DNA of 42,500 nt from the NCBI GenBank assembly GCA_905221605.1, contig CAJNDS010002510.1, forward strand, positions 147,501 to 190,000, written 5' to 3'. The DNA comes from Symbiodinium natans. Lineage: Eukaryota; Sar; Dinophyceae; Suessiales; Symbiodiniaceae. The notes under the pieces were generated by a model that made no database searches, was not told the origin of the DNA, and saw only the letters and a program-made list of their open reading frames with translations. Position 1 is the first letter of the stretch. Each line of letters starts with the position of its first letter. The translations under genes were made by a program, and so were the position numbers. Below are positions 1 to 8,983 of this stretch, in pieces.

Positions 1-960
1 GTTTGGAATCGATGGTTTTGCGCACCCCTCCATTTTGCACCAGAAGCGCCAGGAAAGCCCAGGAAGCCCCCAAGAGGCGCCAAGAGCCACCAAAAGGCTT
101 CAAAAGCTTCAAAAGGCCCCCTAAAAGAAGGGGGACCACAAGATTTGTCCGTGCCCACAATGAAAAATGCGATTTTTGAATATTGAAAACGATGGCTTTA
201 GGCACCCCTGCCCGCAATGAAAAATGTTGTTTTTTAGTACTGAAATCGATGGCTTTGGGCACCCCTCCATTTCAGGACAGCCCCATCAGCAAGGGCCTCT
301 ACGGGCCCTGACGTGCCGAAGGCCCGAAAAGGGCCGAGGCTACCGCGAACCCCAGCTTAAACCCTAACACCGCAAAACCCTTCAAGCAAATAAGGGCCTC
401 TACGGGCCCTCGAAGGCCCGAAAAGGGCCGAGGCTACCCCGAACCCCAGCTTAAACCCTAGCGATTGAAATACTCATTGGCGAAAAAAAATAGGTTCCCT
501 GACCTTCAAATGAATAAAGCCTCTACGGCCCCTGACACGCCGAAGGTCCGAACAAGGCCCCGAGAGACCCCAAGAGCCACCAAAAGGCTTCAAAAGGCTT
601 CAAAAGGCCCCCTAAAAGAAGGGGCCCCCAGGATGCCCGTACCCGCAATGAAAAATGCGATTTTTTGGTACTGAAATCGATGGTTTTTTCCTTCATTTTA
701 TCCCGGCAGGGCCAGGAAAGCTCCCAGGAAGCCCCCAACAGGCCCCAAGAGCCACCAAAAGGCTTAATTGAGGCCCTTAAAGAAGGGGAATCCAGGAGCA
801 GGCACAAAGTGTTTCCCTGACCTTCAAGTACAAAAGGGCCTCTACGGGCCCTGACACGCCGAAGGCCCGAAAAGGGCCGAGGCTACCCCCAACCCCAGCT
901 TAAACCCAAACAGCGCAACTTTAAAAACATCAAAGCAAGCATCGGGCACACGAAAATCAA
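1..960. repeat. Mosaic of short duplicated non-coding segments
   Basis: No gene is seen. Two kinds of module recur. One begins AAGGGCCTCTACGGGCCCTG and continues into GAAGGCCCGAAAAGGGCCGAGGCTA-like sequence; copies start near 291, 390, 517 (diverged) and 832. The other has CCAAGAGCCACCAAAAGGCTTC followed by a purine-rich stretch, near 78, 568 and 747. A third short motif, AAAATGCGATTTTT followed by TACTGAAATCGATGG, lies near 163, 222 and 650 and recurs at 34092 and 35007. ORFs here are short, differ between copies, and are not credible. Confidence 0.7.
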
Positions 961-1077
961 TTCCATAAACCCTAAACCCTAATAGAGTCTAGTGTGGGTG
1001 GCCGGGGTGGGTTGACGGGCAACGCGAGCGCGCGGCCCGGGGCGTTTCACACCCGAGCGCGCGCCCTCCCCTGACAC

Positions 1078-1226
1078 ACCCTAAACCCTAAACCCTAAAC
1101 CCTAAACCCTAAACCCTAAACCCCAAACCCTAAACCCTAAACCCTAAACCCTAAACCCTAAACCCTAAACCCTAAACCCTAAACCCTAAACCCTAAACCC
1201 TAAACCCTGAACCCTGAACCCTGAAC
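1078..1226. repeat. Interstitial telomeric array (CCCTAAA)n
   Basis: About 20 nearly perfect CCCTAAA units, ending in three CCCTGAA variants. This is the C-strand of the TTTAGGG telomere repeat, here inside the sequence and not at an end. It follows a GC-rich spacer at 985-1075. G-strand blocks at 1328-1415 and 1534-1588 follow in the opposite orientation. Confidence 0.95.
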
Positions 1227-1590
1227 TAGAAGTCGAAGCTTCAAAAACCTTGCAGCCGAAGGCGGCTGAAGACCCCGAGCCCTTAGGTCCCGCGAGGCGC
1301 CCTGAGAGCCTATACCCTTTGAGTAAGGGACTTAGGGTTTGGGGTTTAGGGTTTAGGGTTTAGGGTTTAGGGCTTAGGGCTTCGGGTTTAGGGTTTAGGG
1401 TTTATGGTTTAGGGGATTCCCTGCATCATGTTGTTTTTTTGGCATCTTATAGGCCGATGGAAGATGTCGGCCGGAACCCTTCATCCCAGCGGCTTGGCGA
1501 GTTCAGGGGCTTTGGGGTTTTTGGTTTAGGGGGGCTTAGGGTTTAGGGTATAGGGTTTATAGGGTTTAGGGTTTAGGGTTTAGGGGTTAG

Positions 1591-1896
1591 CATTGGTCAC
1601 CTGAATGCAGTAGTGTGAAGACACGCCCGCCCCAAGGCCGCCCATTCAGCGAACCAAACCAAGCCAAAGCCACTCAGAATTCACATGCGACACATGTTTA
1701 GGGGACACTTGACTTAAGCCACTTGGGGCGCTTGGACACTTGAAATGCTGGTAGCACTTGGGACCCATCATCCCATGGAACACTTGGGACCTTGTTGGCA
1801 ACTTTGGGTAAACTTTCAGGGCGCCGGGAATACTTGGCACATACCTGGTGCACTTCGGGCTCGCTTTTGGTTCATGTGGGGATACCTGGGGCTGGA
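1591..1896. other. Non-coding spacer with an ACTTGGGACC motif
   Basis: A 300-bp spacer without telomere units. The short phrase ACTTGGGAC(C) or close forms recur at about 10-50 bp spacing (near 1714, 1755, 1782). Open frames exist only because the neighbouring CCCCAAA array lacks stops. No gene is recognised. Confidence 0.5.
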
Positions 1897-2081
1897 AGCC
1901 AAACCCCAAACCCCAAACCCCAAACCCCAAACCCCAAACCCCAAACCCCAAACCCCAAACCCCAAACCCCAACCCCAAACCCCAAACCCCAAACCCCAAA
2001 CCCCAAACCCCAAACCCCAAACCCCAAACCCCAAACCCCAAACCCCAAACCCCAAACCCCAAACCCCAAACCCCAAAACCT
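1897..2081. repeat. (CCCCAAA)n variant telomeric array
   Basis: About 26 units of CCCCAAA (G-strand TTTGGGG), a T-to-C variant of the telomere repeat. The units are almost uniform, with one shortened unit near 1970. Because the 7-mer has no stop in several frames, it produces long artificial reading frames on both strands. Confidence 0.95.
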
Positions 2082-2211
2082 CAAACCCTTGGGCTTGGCC
2101 ATGAAGTTGGCTGCGAAGTTGAGGGCGCGTCACAAGGTCCCCTTTCAGGCGCTGGTAAGGCCTGCCTGCGCCTCCGAGCGACGTTTCGGTTAGGGTTTAA
2201 ACTCACGGACC

Positions 2212-2258
2212 ATACCCCCCCCCCCCCGCCCCCCTCCACCCCCCCCCCCCCCCCACCC

Positions 2259-2305
<47 letters not shown>

Positions 2306-2359
2306 ACCCCTACCCCCCCCCCTCCCCCCCCTCCCCCCCCCCCCCCCCCCCCCCCCCCC

Positions 2360-2390
<31 letters not shown>

Positions 2391-2457
2391 ACCCCCCCCC
2401 CCACCCCCCCCCCCCCCCACCCCCCCCCACCCCCCACACCCCCCCCCCCCCACCCCA
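2212..2457. repeat. Poly-C / poly-G tract of about 245 bp
   Basis: The plus strand is almost pure C, broken by isolated A and a few T, G. The tract could form i-motif or G-quadruplex structures, and its exact length is not trustworthy in any assembly. The proline-rich and glycine-rich reading frames across it are artefacts of composition. Confidence 0.95.
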
Positions 2458-4380
2458 TCCTTTGACCTAACCAACTTTGGCATCCTTTGACCTAACGAAC
2501 GCGTTTAAACCTTTCAACTATCGGCGGCTTGAGCCGGAGGCTCTTAAATTTAGGGTTTAGGGTGTAGGGTTTAGGGTTTAGGGAGGGTTTAGGGTTTAGG
2601 ATTAGGTTTAGGGTTTAGGGTCCGCCGACCCTGGCGGCGTGTTGGATGGGAAAAGGAGGTGAAAACCTCCCAAAACGGGGGGGTTAGGGTTTAGGGCCCC
2701 CCTGGTCCCCAGGAAAGGTCCGAGGTCCTCCGGGGTCGAGATCGTCTCAAAATAGAACCAATATCGACCAACCCGGAACCCTAAACCGCTAATCCTCAAC
2801 CCTAAGCCCCAAACTCTAAACCCTAAACCCTAAACCCGAAACCCTAAACCCTAAACCCTAAACCCGAAACCCCGAACCTTAAACCCTAAAACCCTAAAAA
2901 TCTTTAGAAAGCCCTACGCTGGAAACTCGGGGGCGTGAACAGGATGGACCTGGGAACCCCCAAAAACGCAGGCCCCGGAAAAGGCTGCGGTAACCCGGGC
3001 TCCCGCAAACAAAAGCCTACGAAGAGGAATGTTAGTACAAGGGGGAACATCCCAAGATATATATATATATATATATACACACATACATGACCCCCCAAAA
3101 CGGATGCTCAGAAGGGAGTTGAAGAGAAGCCTTGGGAATTTTGTGGGTTGAGGTTCATGACCGCCAGTAGTCTAAGCCCTAGACCCTAAACCCTAACCTA
3201 GAGGCCCTAAAGGCCCTAAAGGCCCTAAAGGCCCTAAAGGCCCTAAAGGCCAGGAAGGCCCTAAAAGCCCTAAAGGTCCTAAACCCTAAGCCCTAACCTC
3301 CGGAATCAGCAAGGTTTTGGAGAGCCCTAAGCCCTAGACCCTACGCCCCAACCTAACCCCTAGACTCTAAACCCTAAACCCTAAACCCTAAACCCTAAAC
3401 CCTAAACCCTAAACCCTAAACCTTAATCCCAGTCAGCTGGGTTTTTGAGAGCCAGCGTTTTTTGTTTTAGTTTTTTGGTTGCTCTGTGTCTCCGAGGACC
3501 GAGCAGGTTCCAGAGCACAGTATCTTGGTCTCTTGCCATGCAAGAAGAGGGTTTAGGGTTTAGGGTTTAGGGTTTAGGGTTTGGGGTCTAGGGTTCAGGG
3601 TTTACGGTATATTGAAATTATTAAGGGTTCAGGTCCGGGGAAAGTTTCGAGGAGTTTCAAGGAGTTTTGTTTTTTGGATTTTTCTTAATAATTTCAAGTT
3701 ACAGGGGGCTTGAGGGTCTGGGGTTTAGGGGCTAAGGGTGCGTAGGGTTGAGCGTTAAAGGGTTTAGGGTTTAGGGTTGAGGGGTTACTAGAAGCCCGAA
3801 CCGGGAGCATCCAAATCTAAACCCTAAACCCTAAACCCTAAACCCTAAACCCTAAACCCTAAACTCTAGACCCTAAACCCAAAACCCTTTATGCCAAGGA
3901 CACCATGTTCACATTCGCTTTCGCCTTCCTGGTGATGTCATGTGCCTGGTTCCCGCTTGCAACTTGCGTAGCCCCGCCTGGAGCCGAAACTCGGCTGAAT
4001 GAGGCATGGGTTTGGGGTTTAGGGTTTCGGGTTTAGGGTTTAGGGTTTAGGGTTCAGGGCGTAGGGTTTATGTCCGCGGTCGCGTGCGTGAGGGAACCTG
4101 TTCATGGGGATTCTTCTTGAAAGCACGCGGCCCCTCACCGTAAACCCTAAACCCTAAACCCTAAACCCGAAACCCTAAACCCTAAACCCTAAACCCTAAA
4201 CCCTCTTTTCTCCAACCGAGGATCACAAGTTCTTCCATTTTGTGTGACACAGCAGCCCCTCCCGGACGCAGGCCTCACGATTTTCGGATCCATGGTGACC
4301 GTCGAGTTTTTAAACCCTAAACCCCAAACCCCAAACCCTACCCCCCAAACCCGAAACCCTAAACCCTAAACCCTACTAGT
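2458..4380. repeat. Telomeric-repeat mosaic with short spacers
   Basis: Alternating C-strand and G-strand telomeric blocks: G at 2548-2630, C at 2776-2898, C at 3365-3425, G at 3549-3605, C at 3818-3888, G at 4009-4067, C at 4139-4204 and C at 4310-4375. They separate spacers of 60-250 bp. At 3200-3300 the unit becomes AGGCCCTAA, a longer variant. A short TA microsatellite lies at 3057-3077. No gene is recognised. Confidence 0.85.
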
Positions 4381-5400
4381 ACAATATCAGAGCAATAGAA
4401 TCATGTTAGAATGTGTATGAATATATTGTCATAGTATGACCAGTTGCTTTCCAGAGCTTGACCCAGATGCCTCGAGTTGAAGGGTTAAGGGTTTTGGGGT
4501 TTAGGGGCTTAGAGGTCGAGAGGCTCGCCCCAAACATAGGCAGTTATACGACATGTGGCGTTGAAAGAAGCATTCTGCCCAGCCGTTTCCAGCCACTGGG
4601 AAGCAACGCCGAACTTGGGGCTTGGGAGTTAAACGCATTCAGGGCTCGGGGCTTGTCTCACGAGACAGTGGCAGCTCTCAAGCCCCCTCGCGAGGCCTCT
4701 CTAGGAACCAGGCAGCGTTCCCAGCAATGAAAAGAGCCTTCCGAGAAGAGTCGTCTGAAGTACCAGCGTGTATCCTCACGCAGCACAGGAGGCATTTTCA
4801 GTACCGCAGTACCCTAAACCCTAAACTCAAAGCCTTAAGCCCTGTATGCAGCAAAGACTACATGGAATCGGAGAGGGGGTGTTTCCAGCAGCAGAATTGT
4901 GCCAAAGAGCGGCATGCTGCCACAATGATCACATGGCAGAACCTAGAATCCGAACGCAGATGCGTGCAGTGTTATTGGTGTAGAAGCCCGAAACAGGGTT
5001 TAAACCCCAAACCTTTCGAGTTTTCGGCTGTCGTTTAAGAGGTGTAGGTTTTGCCTACTGGCTCTTAGTAGGGAATGAGGGAATGAGGGACCCTAGGCCC
5101 TAAATACTCCCCCTCGTAGAGGTGGTCTTCATGCAGACACCTACTGGCTTGCAACAGGTTTTTGCAGTCCTTCCCACATGGCTCCCGAAATGCCCTCGAC
5201 CCTAGCCCGTTCCAAAACCCCAAGCCTTAAACACCAACCCTCAACCCCTTGGGGTAGTTTCATGGTCCCTGAACATGGTCCCTTACCCTCTTTCAAGGGT
5301 TCTGATGTATGGGCCCTTGGGTTCTGATGTATGCTAGAAAAGGGGTCTACGAGGGGTTCCCCTTGGGATGTTCCCCCTTATACTAGCAGCCCTTTATAGG
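4381..5400. other. One-kilobase spacer largely free of telomere units
   Basis: One of the longer unique spacers. Two small plus-strand frames (4458-4730 and 4622-5038) overlap in different phases and have no recognisable domain, so I do not call a gene. The last part (about 5263-5395) belongs to a dispersed family with the phrase ATGGTCCCT...TATGGGCCCTTGGG, also seen at 25104-25343, 29366-29425 and 39687-39826. Confidence 0.5.
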
Positions 5401-5427
5401 GATTGGAGTACCACCCTAAATCCGAAC

Positions 5428-7127
5428 CCCTCAACCCTAAACCCTAAACCCTAAACCCTAAACCCTAAACCCTAAACCCTAAACCCTGAACCCTGAACCC
5501 TGAACCCTGAACCCTGTAGCCACCCTCAGACAACCGCAAGAGCCCGCCGAGTGCCAGGCCAGCTGGGGCAAGTGATGTGCGAAACGCTTGGACTTGGTAG
5601 CCCAGTGGTGTCCATTTCCTTTGGTTTAGGGCTTAGGGTTTTTAGGGTTTAGGGTTTAGGGTTTAGGGTTTGGGGTTTAGGGTTTAGGGTTTAGGGTTTA
5701 GGGTTACAAGGAAACATTTCCATTGTTTTTTTGGTTCAAGGTTCCCTTACAAAGTAACCCTAAACCCGAAACCCTACATCCCAAACCCTAAGGGCTGCCA
5801 AGTGGTTTGAATTTCACCTCTTTCATGTGAATTTGCTTCCGTGTTTCACTGCAGGAGAGGTTCGCCCCCCAAATTCCGTGCTGATGGCCGCATATCTCCA
5901 CACACAGCCCTTGATCAAGGGATCCATTAGTGAACCTACTTCCCGAATTCAAGCCGTAAACCCAGCGAAGCCCTAAACCCTAAACCCTAAACGCTAAACC
6001 CTAACCCTAAACCCTAAACCCCAAACCTCAAACCCCAAGCCCAGCAGTTCTTCCGCCTTCATGCGGCCAAGCAGCCGGGGAGAGCCTCAGTACTCAATAT
6101 ATTTTCCAGATGGGTCAGTTCCCTAAAGATGGTCCCTTGCGGGGTATAGGGTTTAGGGTTTAGGGTTTAGGGTTTAGGGGTTTCGGGCCCCTGTTTGCAA
6201 GCAGCCACCGTTGTTCGCCCCAAGCGACAGCTCCATTTGGGCAACTGGCCATGGCCATTTAGCTTGTAGATATCTGGTCGACAATACGTTGCAAGATGTT
6301 CCCTGATCGAGGACTGCAAGCCTGAACTACAGTTGAAGGGTCCGATGCCCTAAGAACAAAACCCTGAAAGCCCTGAGACCCGAAAGCCCCAAAACCCTCA
6401 GACCCTGAAGTTCCTAAAACCCAAGCCCTGCAGCCCTAAAGACCCAGAAGACCCTGAAGCCCTAAAACCCTAAACCCTAAAGCCCTAAAGCCCCAAGACC
6501 CTAAAGGCGTAAGACCCTAAATCCCTAAGACCCTAAGCCCTCCACCAGCTGCAGCCCCTTCCCCTCCTCCCGGCGGTAAGTCCGGCCCAAAACTCCCCAA
6601 GCTCACCTCGGCGAAGTCAAAGAACTGGCCCTGCTCTCCAAGGTTTATTGGGTTCACAGGGTTTACAGGGTTTGTAGGGTTCATCGGGTTTCTGGGGTTT
6701 CTGGGGTTTGTGGGGTTTACAGGGTTTACAGGGTTTGTATGGGGTTAAACGGGTTTATGGGGTTTCTAGGGTTTCTAGCGTTTATAGGGCTTATAGGGTT
6801 TACGGGGTTTATAGGGTTTATAGGGTTTATAGGGTTTAGGGTCCATGCAACCCGCCTTCTTCATCTTGCTCGAGCCCTCAATCCTTCATGGGCTTGATCA
6901 AAATCATGGGCCCTTAGCGGGACATGAACATCCTAGTACTAGAGTAGGTAGCCCGTAACCTTTTTGGGTTGGTATAATCCCCTTATAATCCCGAAGTCCC
7001 CCAGGTTACTGGACAACCAAGACATTGAGGAAGAAGCCAAAACAGAGATAGACCCCCTCCCTAAACCCTAAACCCTAAACCCTAAACCCTAAACCCTAAA
7101 CCCTAAACCCTAAACCCTAAACCCTAC
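5428..7127. repeat. Telomeric-repeat mosaic
   Basis: C-strand arrays at 5428-5517 (ending as CCCTGAA), 5968-6040 and 7057-7127; G-strand arrays at 5628-5705 and 6140-6182. 6340-6540 is degenerate CCCTAAA/CCCTGAA sequence with inserted bases. 6640-6842 is a GGGTTTAYA/GGGTTTCTG-type array with 8-10 bp units. Spacers are short and show no gene. The array 7057-7127 directly abuts the DNA transposon. Confidence 0.85.
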
Positions 7128-7133
7128 AGGAGA

Positions 7134-7152
7134 GGACGCTGTGGACGCTTGT
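7134..7152 (+). repeat. Left terminal inverted repeat
   Basis: GGACGCTGTGGACGCTTGT. It pairs exactly with 12885-12903. The repeat itself contains two direct copies of GGACGCT two bases apart, a typical layout for transposase binding. A second, inverted copy of 17 bp lies just inside (7167-7183), so the left end can fold into a hairpin with a 14-nt loop; the right end has only one copy. Confidence 0.85.
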
Positions 7153-7166
7153 TTCTTGTGTTACAT

Positions 7167-7183
7167 ACAAGCGTCCACAGCGT
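7167..7183 (-). repeat. Internal inverted copy of the TIR at the left end
   Basis: ACAAGCGTCCACAGCGT, the reverse complement of 7136-7152. With the outer TIR it makes a 17-bp stem with the loop at 7153-7166. It may be an extra transposase site, or the trace of a second element end joined here. Confidence 0.85.
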
Positions 7184-7200
7184 TATTTTTGAACAGCCCA

Positions 7201-7593
7201 CCCCAATTATTAATATTATTAATAATTGGGGGCCTGCTCGTAAGAATAAGATTGCCCCAGGGAATTTCTTCCGAGCACCCTCCTCACCACCCACCATTAT
7301 TAATATTATTAATAATGGGTGGTGGCGAGGGGAGATGCTCGGAAGAACTTCCCTGAGGCAATCTTATTCGTACGAGCAGGGCCAGGATTATTAATATTAT
7401 TAATAATTGGGGGCCTGCTCGTAAGAATAAGATTGCCCCAGGGAATTTCTTCCGAGCACCCTCCTCACCACACACCATTATTAATATTATTAATAATGGG
7501 TGGTGGCGAGGGGAGATGCTCGGAAGAAATTCCCTGAGGCAATCTTATTCTTACGAGCAGGGCCCGGATTATTAATATTATTAATAATTGGGG
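7201..7593. repeat. Array of five AT palindromes in alternating inverted segments
   Basis: Five copies of an AT-only palindrome (ATTATTAATATTATTAAT and on, odd centre base) are centred at 7216, 7306, 7397, 7487 and 7578, so spacing is 90, 91, 90 and 91 bp. The four segments between them are one ~68-bp sequence in alternating orientation, with phrases GCTCGTAAGAATAAGATTGC and TTCTTCCGAGCA and their complements. The whole can fold into large cruciforms. Small reading frames across it are by-products of the repeat. Its place beside the TIR and upstream of a helicase-like gene suggests an origin or a transposase-assembly site; that is inference. Confidence 0.9.
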
Positions 7594-7971
7594 GCCTGTC
7601 TGTATGAAATAAAGTATTTTATTGAACCCCTAAACTGAACCTTAGAGTAGGGCCGCTATCGCCCTGAGGTATCTCGGCTGCAGATTGGCGAGACTTGGCT
7701 TGCGGATACATGTGCAAATATATGTGTATATCTATATATTTATGTATACATAGCTTCCAGTAAATCCAGCTAAAATATCTGAATGAGTATGAAATCCTTG
7801 ATGAGTGAGTTCTGATTCCGAACGCGTGTCCCATTGCTGACATCTTTTGGTGAGCATTTGGGTGTGTGCCATGTATATGCAGAATCATTTGCAGTCATGC
7901 GCCATCTATCTTGACTGTCTCAGCTCGAGCAAGCTTATTATCCTTCACATTCCTGTAGACCGGCCTGCATC
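7594..7971 (+). promoter_or_regulatory. Leader region upstream of the first element gene
   Basis: About 380 bp without a credible gene. An AT-rich stretch (7699-7750) and pyrimidine-rich sequence ending in TTCACATTCCTGTAG near 7958, just before the first ATG, could serve as a promoter and as a trans-splice acceptor. Dinoflagellates add a spliced leader at such AG sites, but no experimental signal can be read here. The part at 7672-7725 resembles 12790-12842 near the right end. Confidence 0.35.
7672..7725 (+). repeat. Subterminal direct repeat, left copy
   Basis: Contains GAGGTATCTCGGCTGCAG and GACTTGGCTTGCGGATACA. It aligns in the same orientation with 12790-12842 (AAGGTACCTCGGCTGCAACT and GACTTGGCATCTGGG), roughly 70 percent identical by eye. 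A TA-rich tract lies beside both. They may be related copies of a dispersed repeat or a shared subterminal element. Confidence 0.5.
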
Positions 7972-8778
7972 ATGCAGTCCATCAAAGTAATCGGTGATGC
8001 AGTGTTTGATGGAGAAAGAGTCATGCTGGCGCTGGAGCCTACACATCCAGCTCCAGGGCGTCGTGACGGGAACCCACATGATCAACCACCCAATGCTGCA
8101 GAGCTTGTCGAGTCGATCCGTCAGGGAGAAGTACCTTGCCATCCTACGCGCGTGCCCGTGTCCATACAGCAGATTCAAGTCTTGATCAACAACGTCAAGA
8201 CGAAAATGCAGTTTCGTGGATCCAATCAAATATGGTCCTCTGCAGCTCAAGAGAGCCTGCTGACAACTCTCTCCAAGCCAAAACGACTTGCAAATGGTCG
8301 TGCTACAGTTACGAAGGGACAGGCCATTACGAACGGTGAAGAGATCACCAACCCAGCAGTTGCATCCATCACGAACGGTGAAGAAATCATCAACCCAGCA
8401 ATGGCATCAATGGATGCCTGCCCGGAAGAACCGCCTATCCTTGTCGTCGGCAACGCTGGCCATGAGACAGCTGTCAGTGAGGATGTCACCCACAAGCGCC
8501 CACATGTTGACAACGACAATGTGGACAACTCAGGAAACACGCACAGCAAGAAGTCCAAAAACGGCGTGAATGACAACAAGTCCCACCAGGATGTGAAGGA
8601 CGATGTGGCTGAGGTTACGAATAAGAGTAGTTCGCCGTCTTCGTCTTCCTCAAGCTCCTCTTCCTCGTCGACGCCTAAGGCCGAACTGAGGCGCCGCATC
8701 CTTACACTCCAGAGCGACCTCGAAGAGGTTACGAGGGACTTGTATCTAGCCAATGATACACTCGGACTGAATATGTAG
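7972..8778 (+). CDS. Small Ser-rich protein with C-terminal coiled coil, first gene of the element
   Basis: 268 residues, function not recognised. The N-terminal ~105 residues look folded and have mixed composition. Residues about 116-147 hold a tandem repeat of about 15 residues (TNGEEI..NPA.AS twice), from a 45-bp DNA duplication near 8326-8412. Next comes an acidic and Asn/Lys-rich linker with basic patches that could be nuclear signals, then a run of more than ten serines (8625-8672). The last 35 residues have leucine heptads (LRRRILTLQSDLEEV), suggesting a coiled coil. The start is the first ATG after a pyrimidine-rich AG. The gene is followed 205 bp later by the ATPase gene on the same strand. 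By position it may be an accessory or scaffold protein for the ATPase or the transposase, which is inference. Confidence 0.65.
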   Translation: MQSIKVIGDAVFDGERVMLALEPTHPAPGRRDGNPHDQPPNAAELVESIRQGEVPCHPTRVPVSIQQIQVLINNVKTKMQFRGSNQIWSSAAQESLLTTLSKPKRLANGRATVTKGQAITNGEEITNPAVASITNGEEIINPAMASMDACPEEPPILVVGNAGHETAVSEDVTHKRPHVDNDNVDNSGNTHSKKSKNGVNDNKSHQDVKDDVAEVTNKSSSPSSSSSSSSSSSTPKAELRRRILTLQSDLEEVTRDLYLANDTLGLNM

Positions 8779-8983
8779 GCCAAGCACATAGCAATCTTGC
8801 GGATTACGCAAACGGTGCACTACTACAAGGAAAAAAAGGCCTGAGCGATATGCAGTGACCGAGCACCTTGTGCATATACTCACATGCTCTAGTCCCACAT
8901 ATATTCTGCTGTCACCTCGGTATCAAGTTCGTCTGTAGCGTCGTGCCGTGTAGTAGTCCTTCTCGCCTGCATTCGTCAGCAGC

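Noticed and set aside
1745-2465. Long frames with PNPKPQT, GFGVWGL, poly-Pro or poly-Gly repeats
   Set aside because: They are translations of the 7-bp CCCCAAA repeat and the poly-C tract on both strands; no non-repeat domain is present.
4458-5038. Two overlapping plus-strand frames of 90 and 138 codons
   Set aside because: No recognisable domain, different phases, and a telomere word inside; not enough to call a gene.
7201-7593. CRISPR-like array reading of the regular 90-bp repeats
   Set aside because: The intervening segments are the same sequence in alternating orientation, not unique spacers, and the context is eukaryotic.
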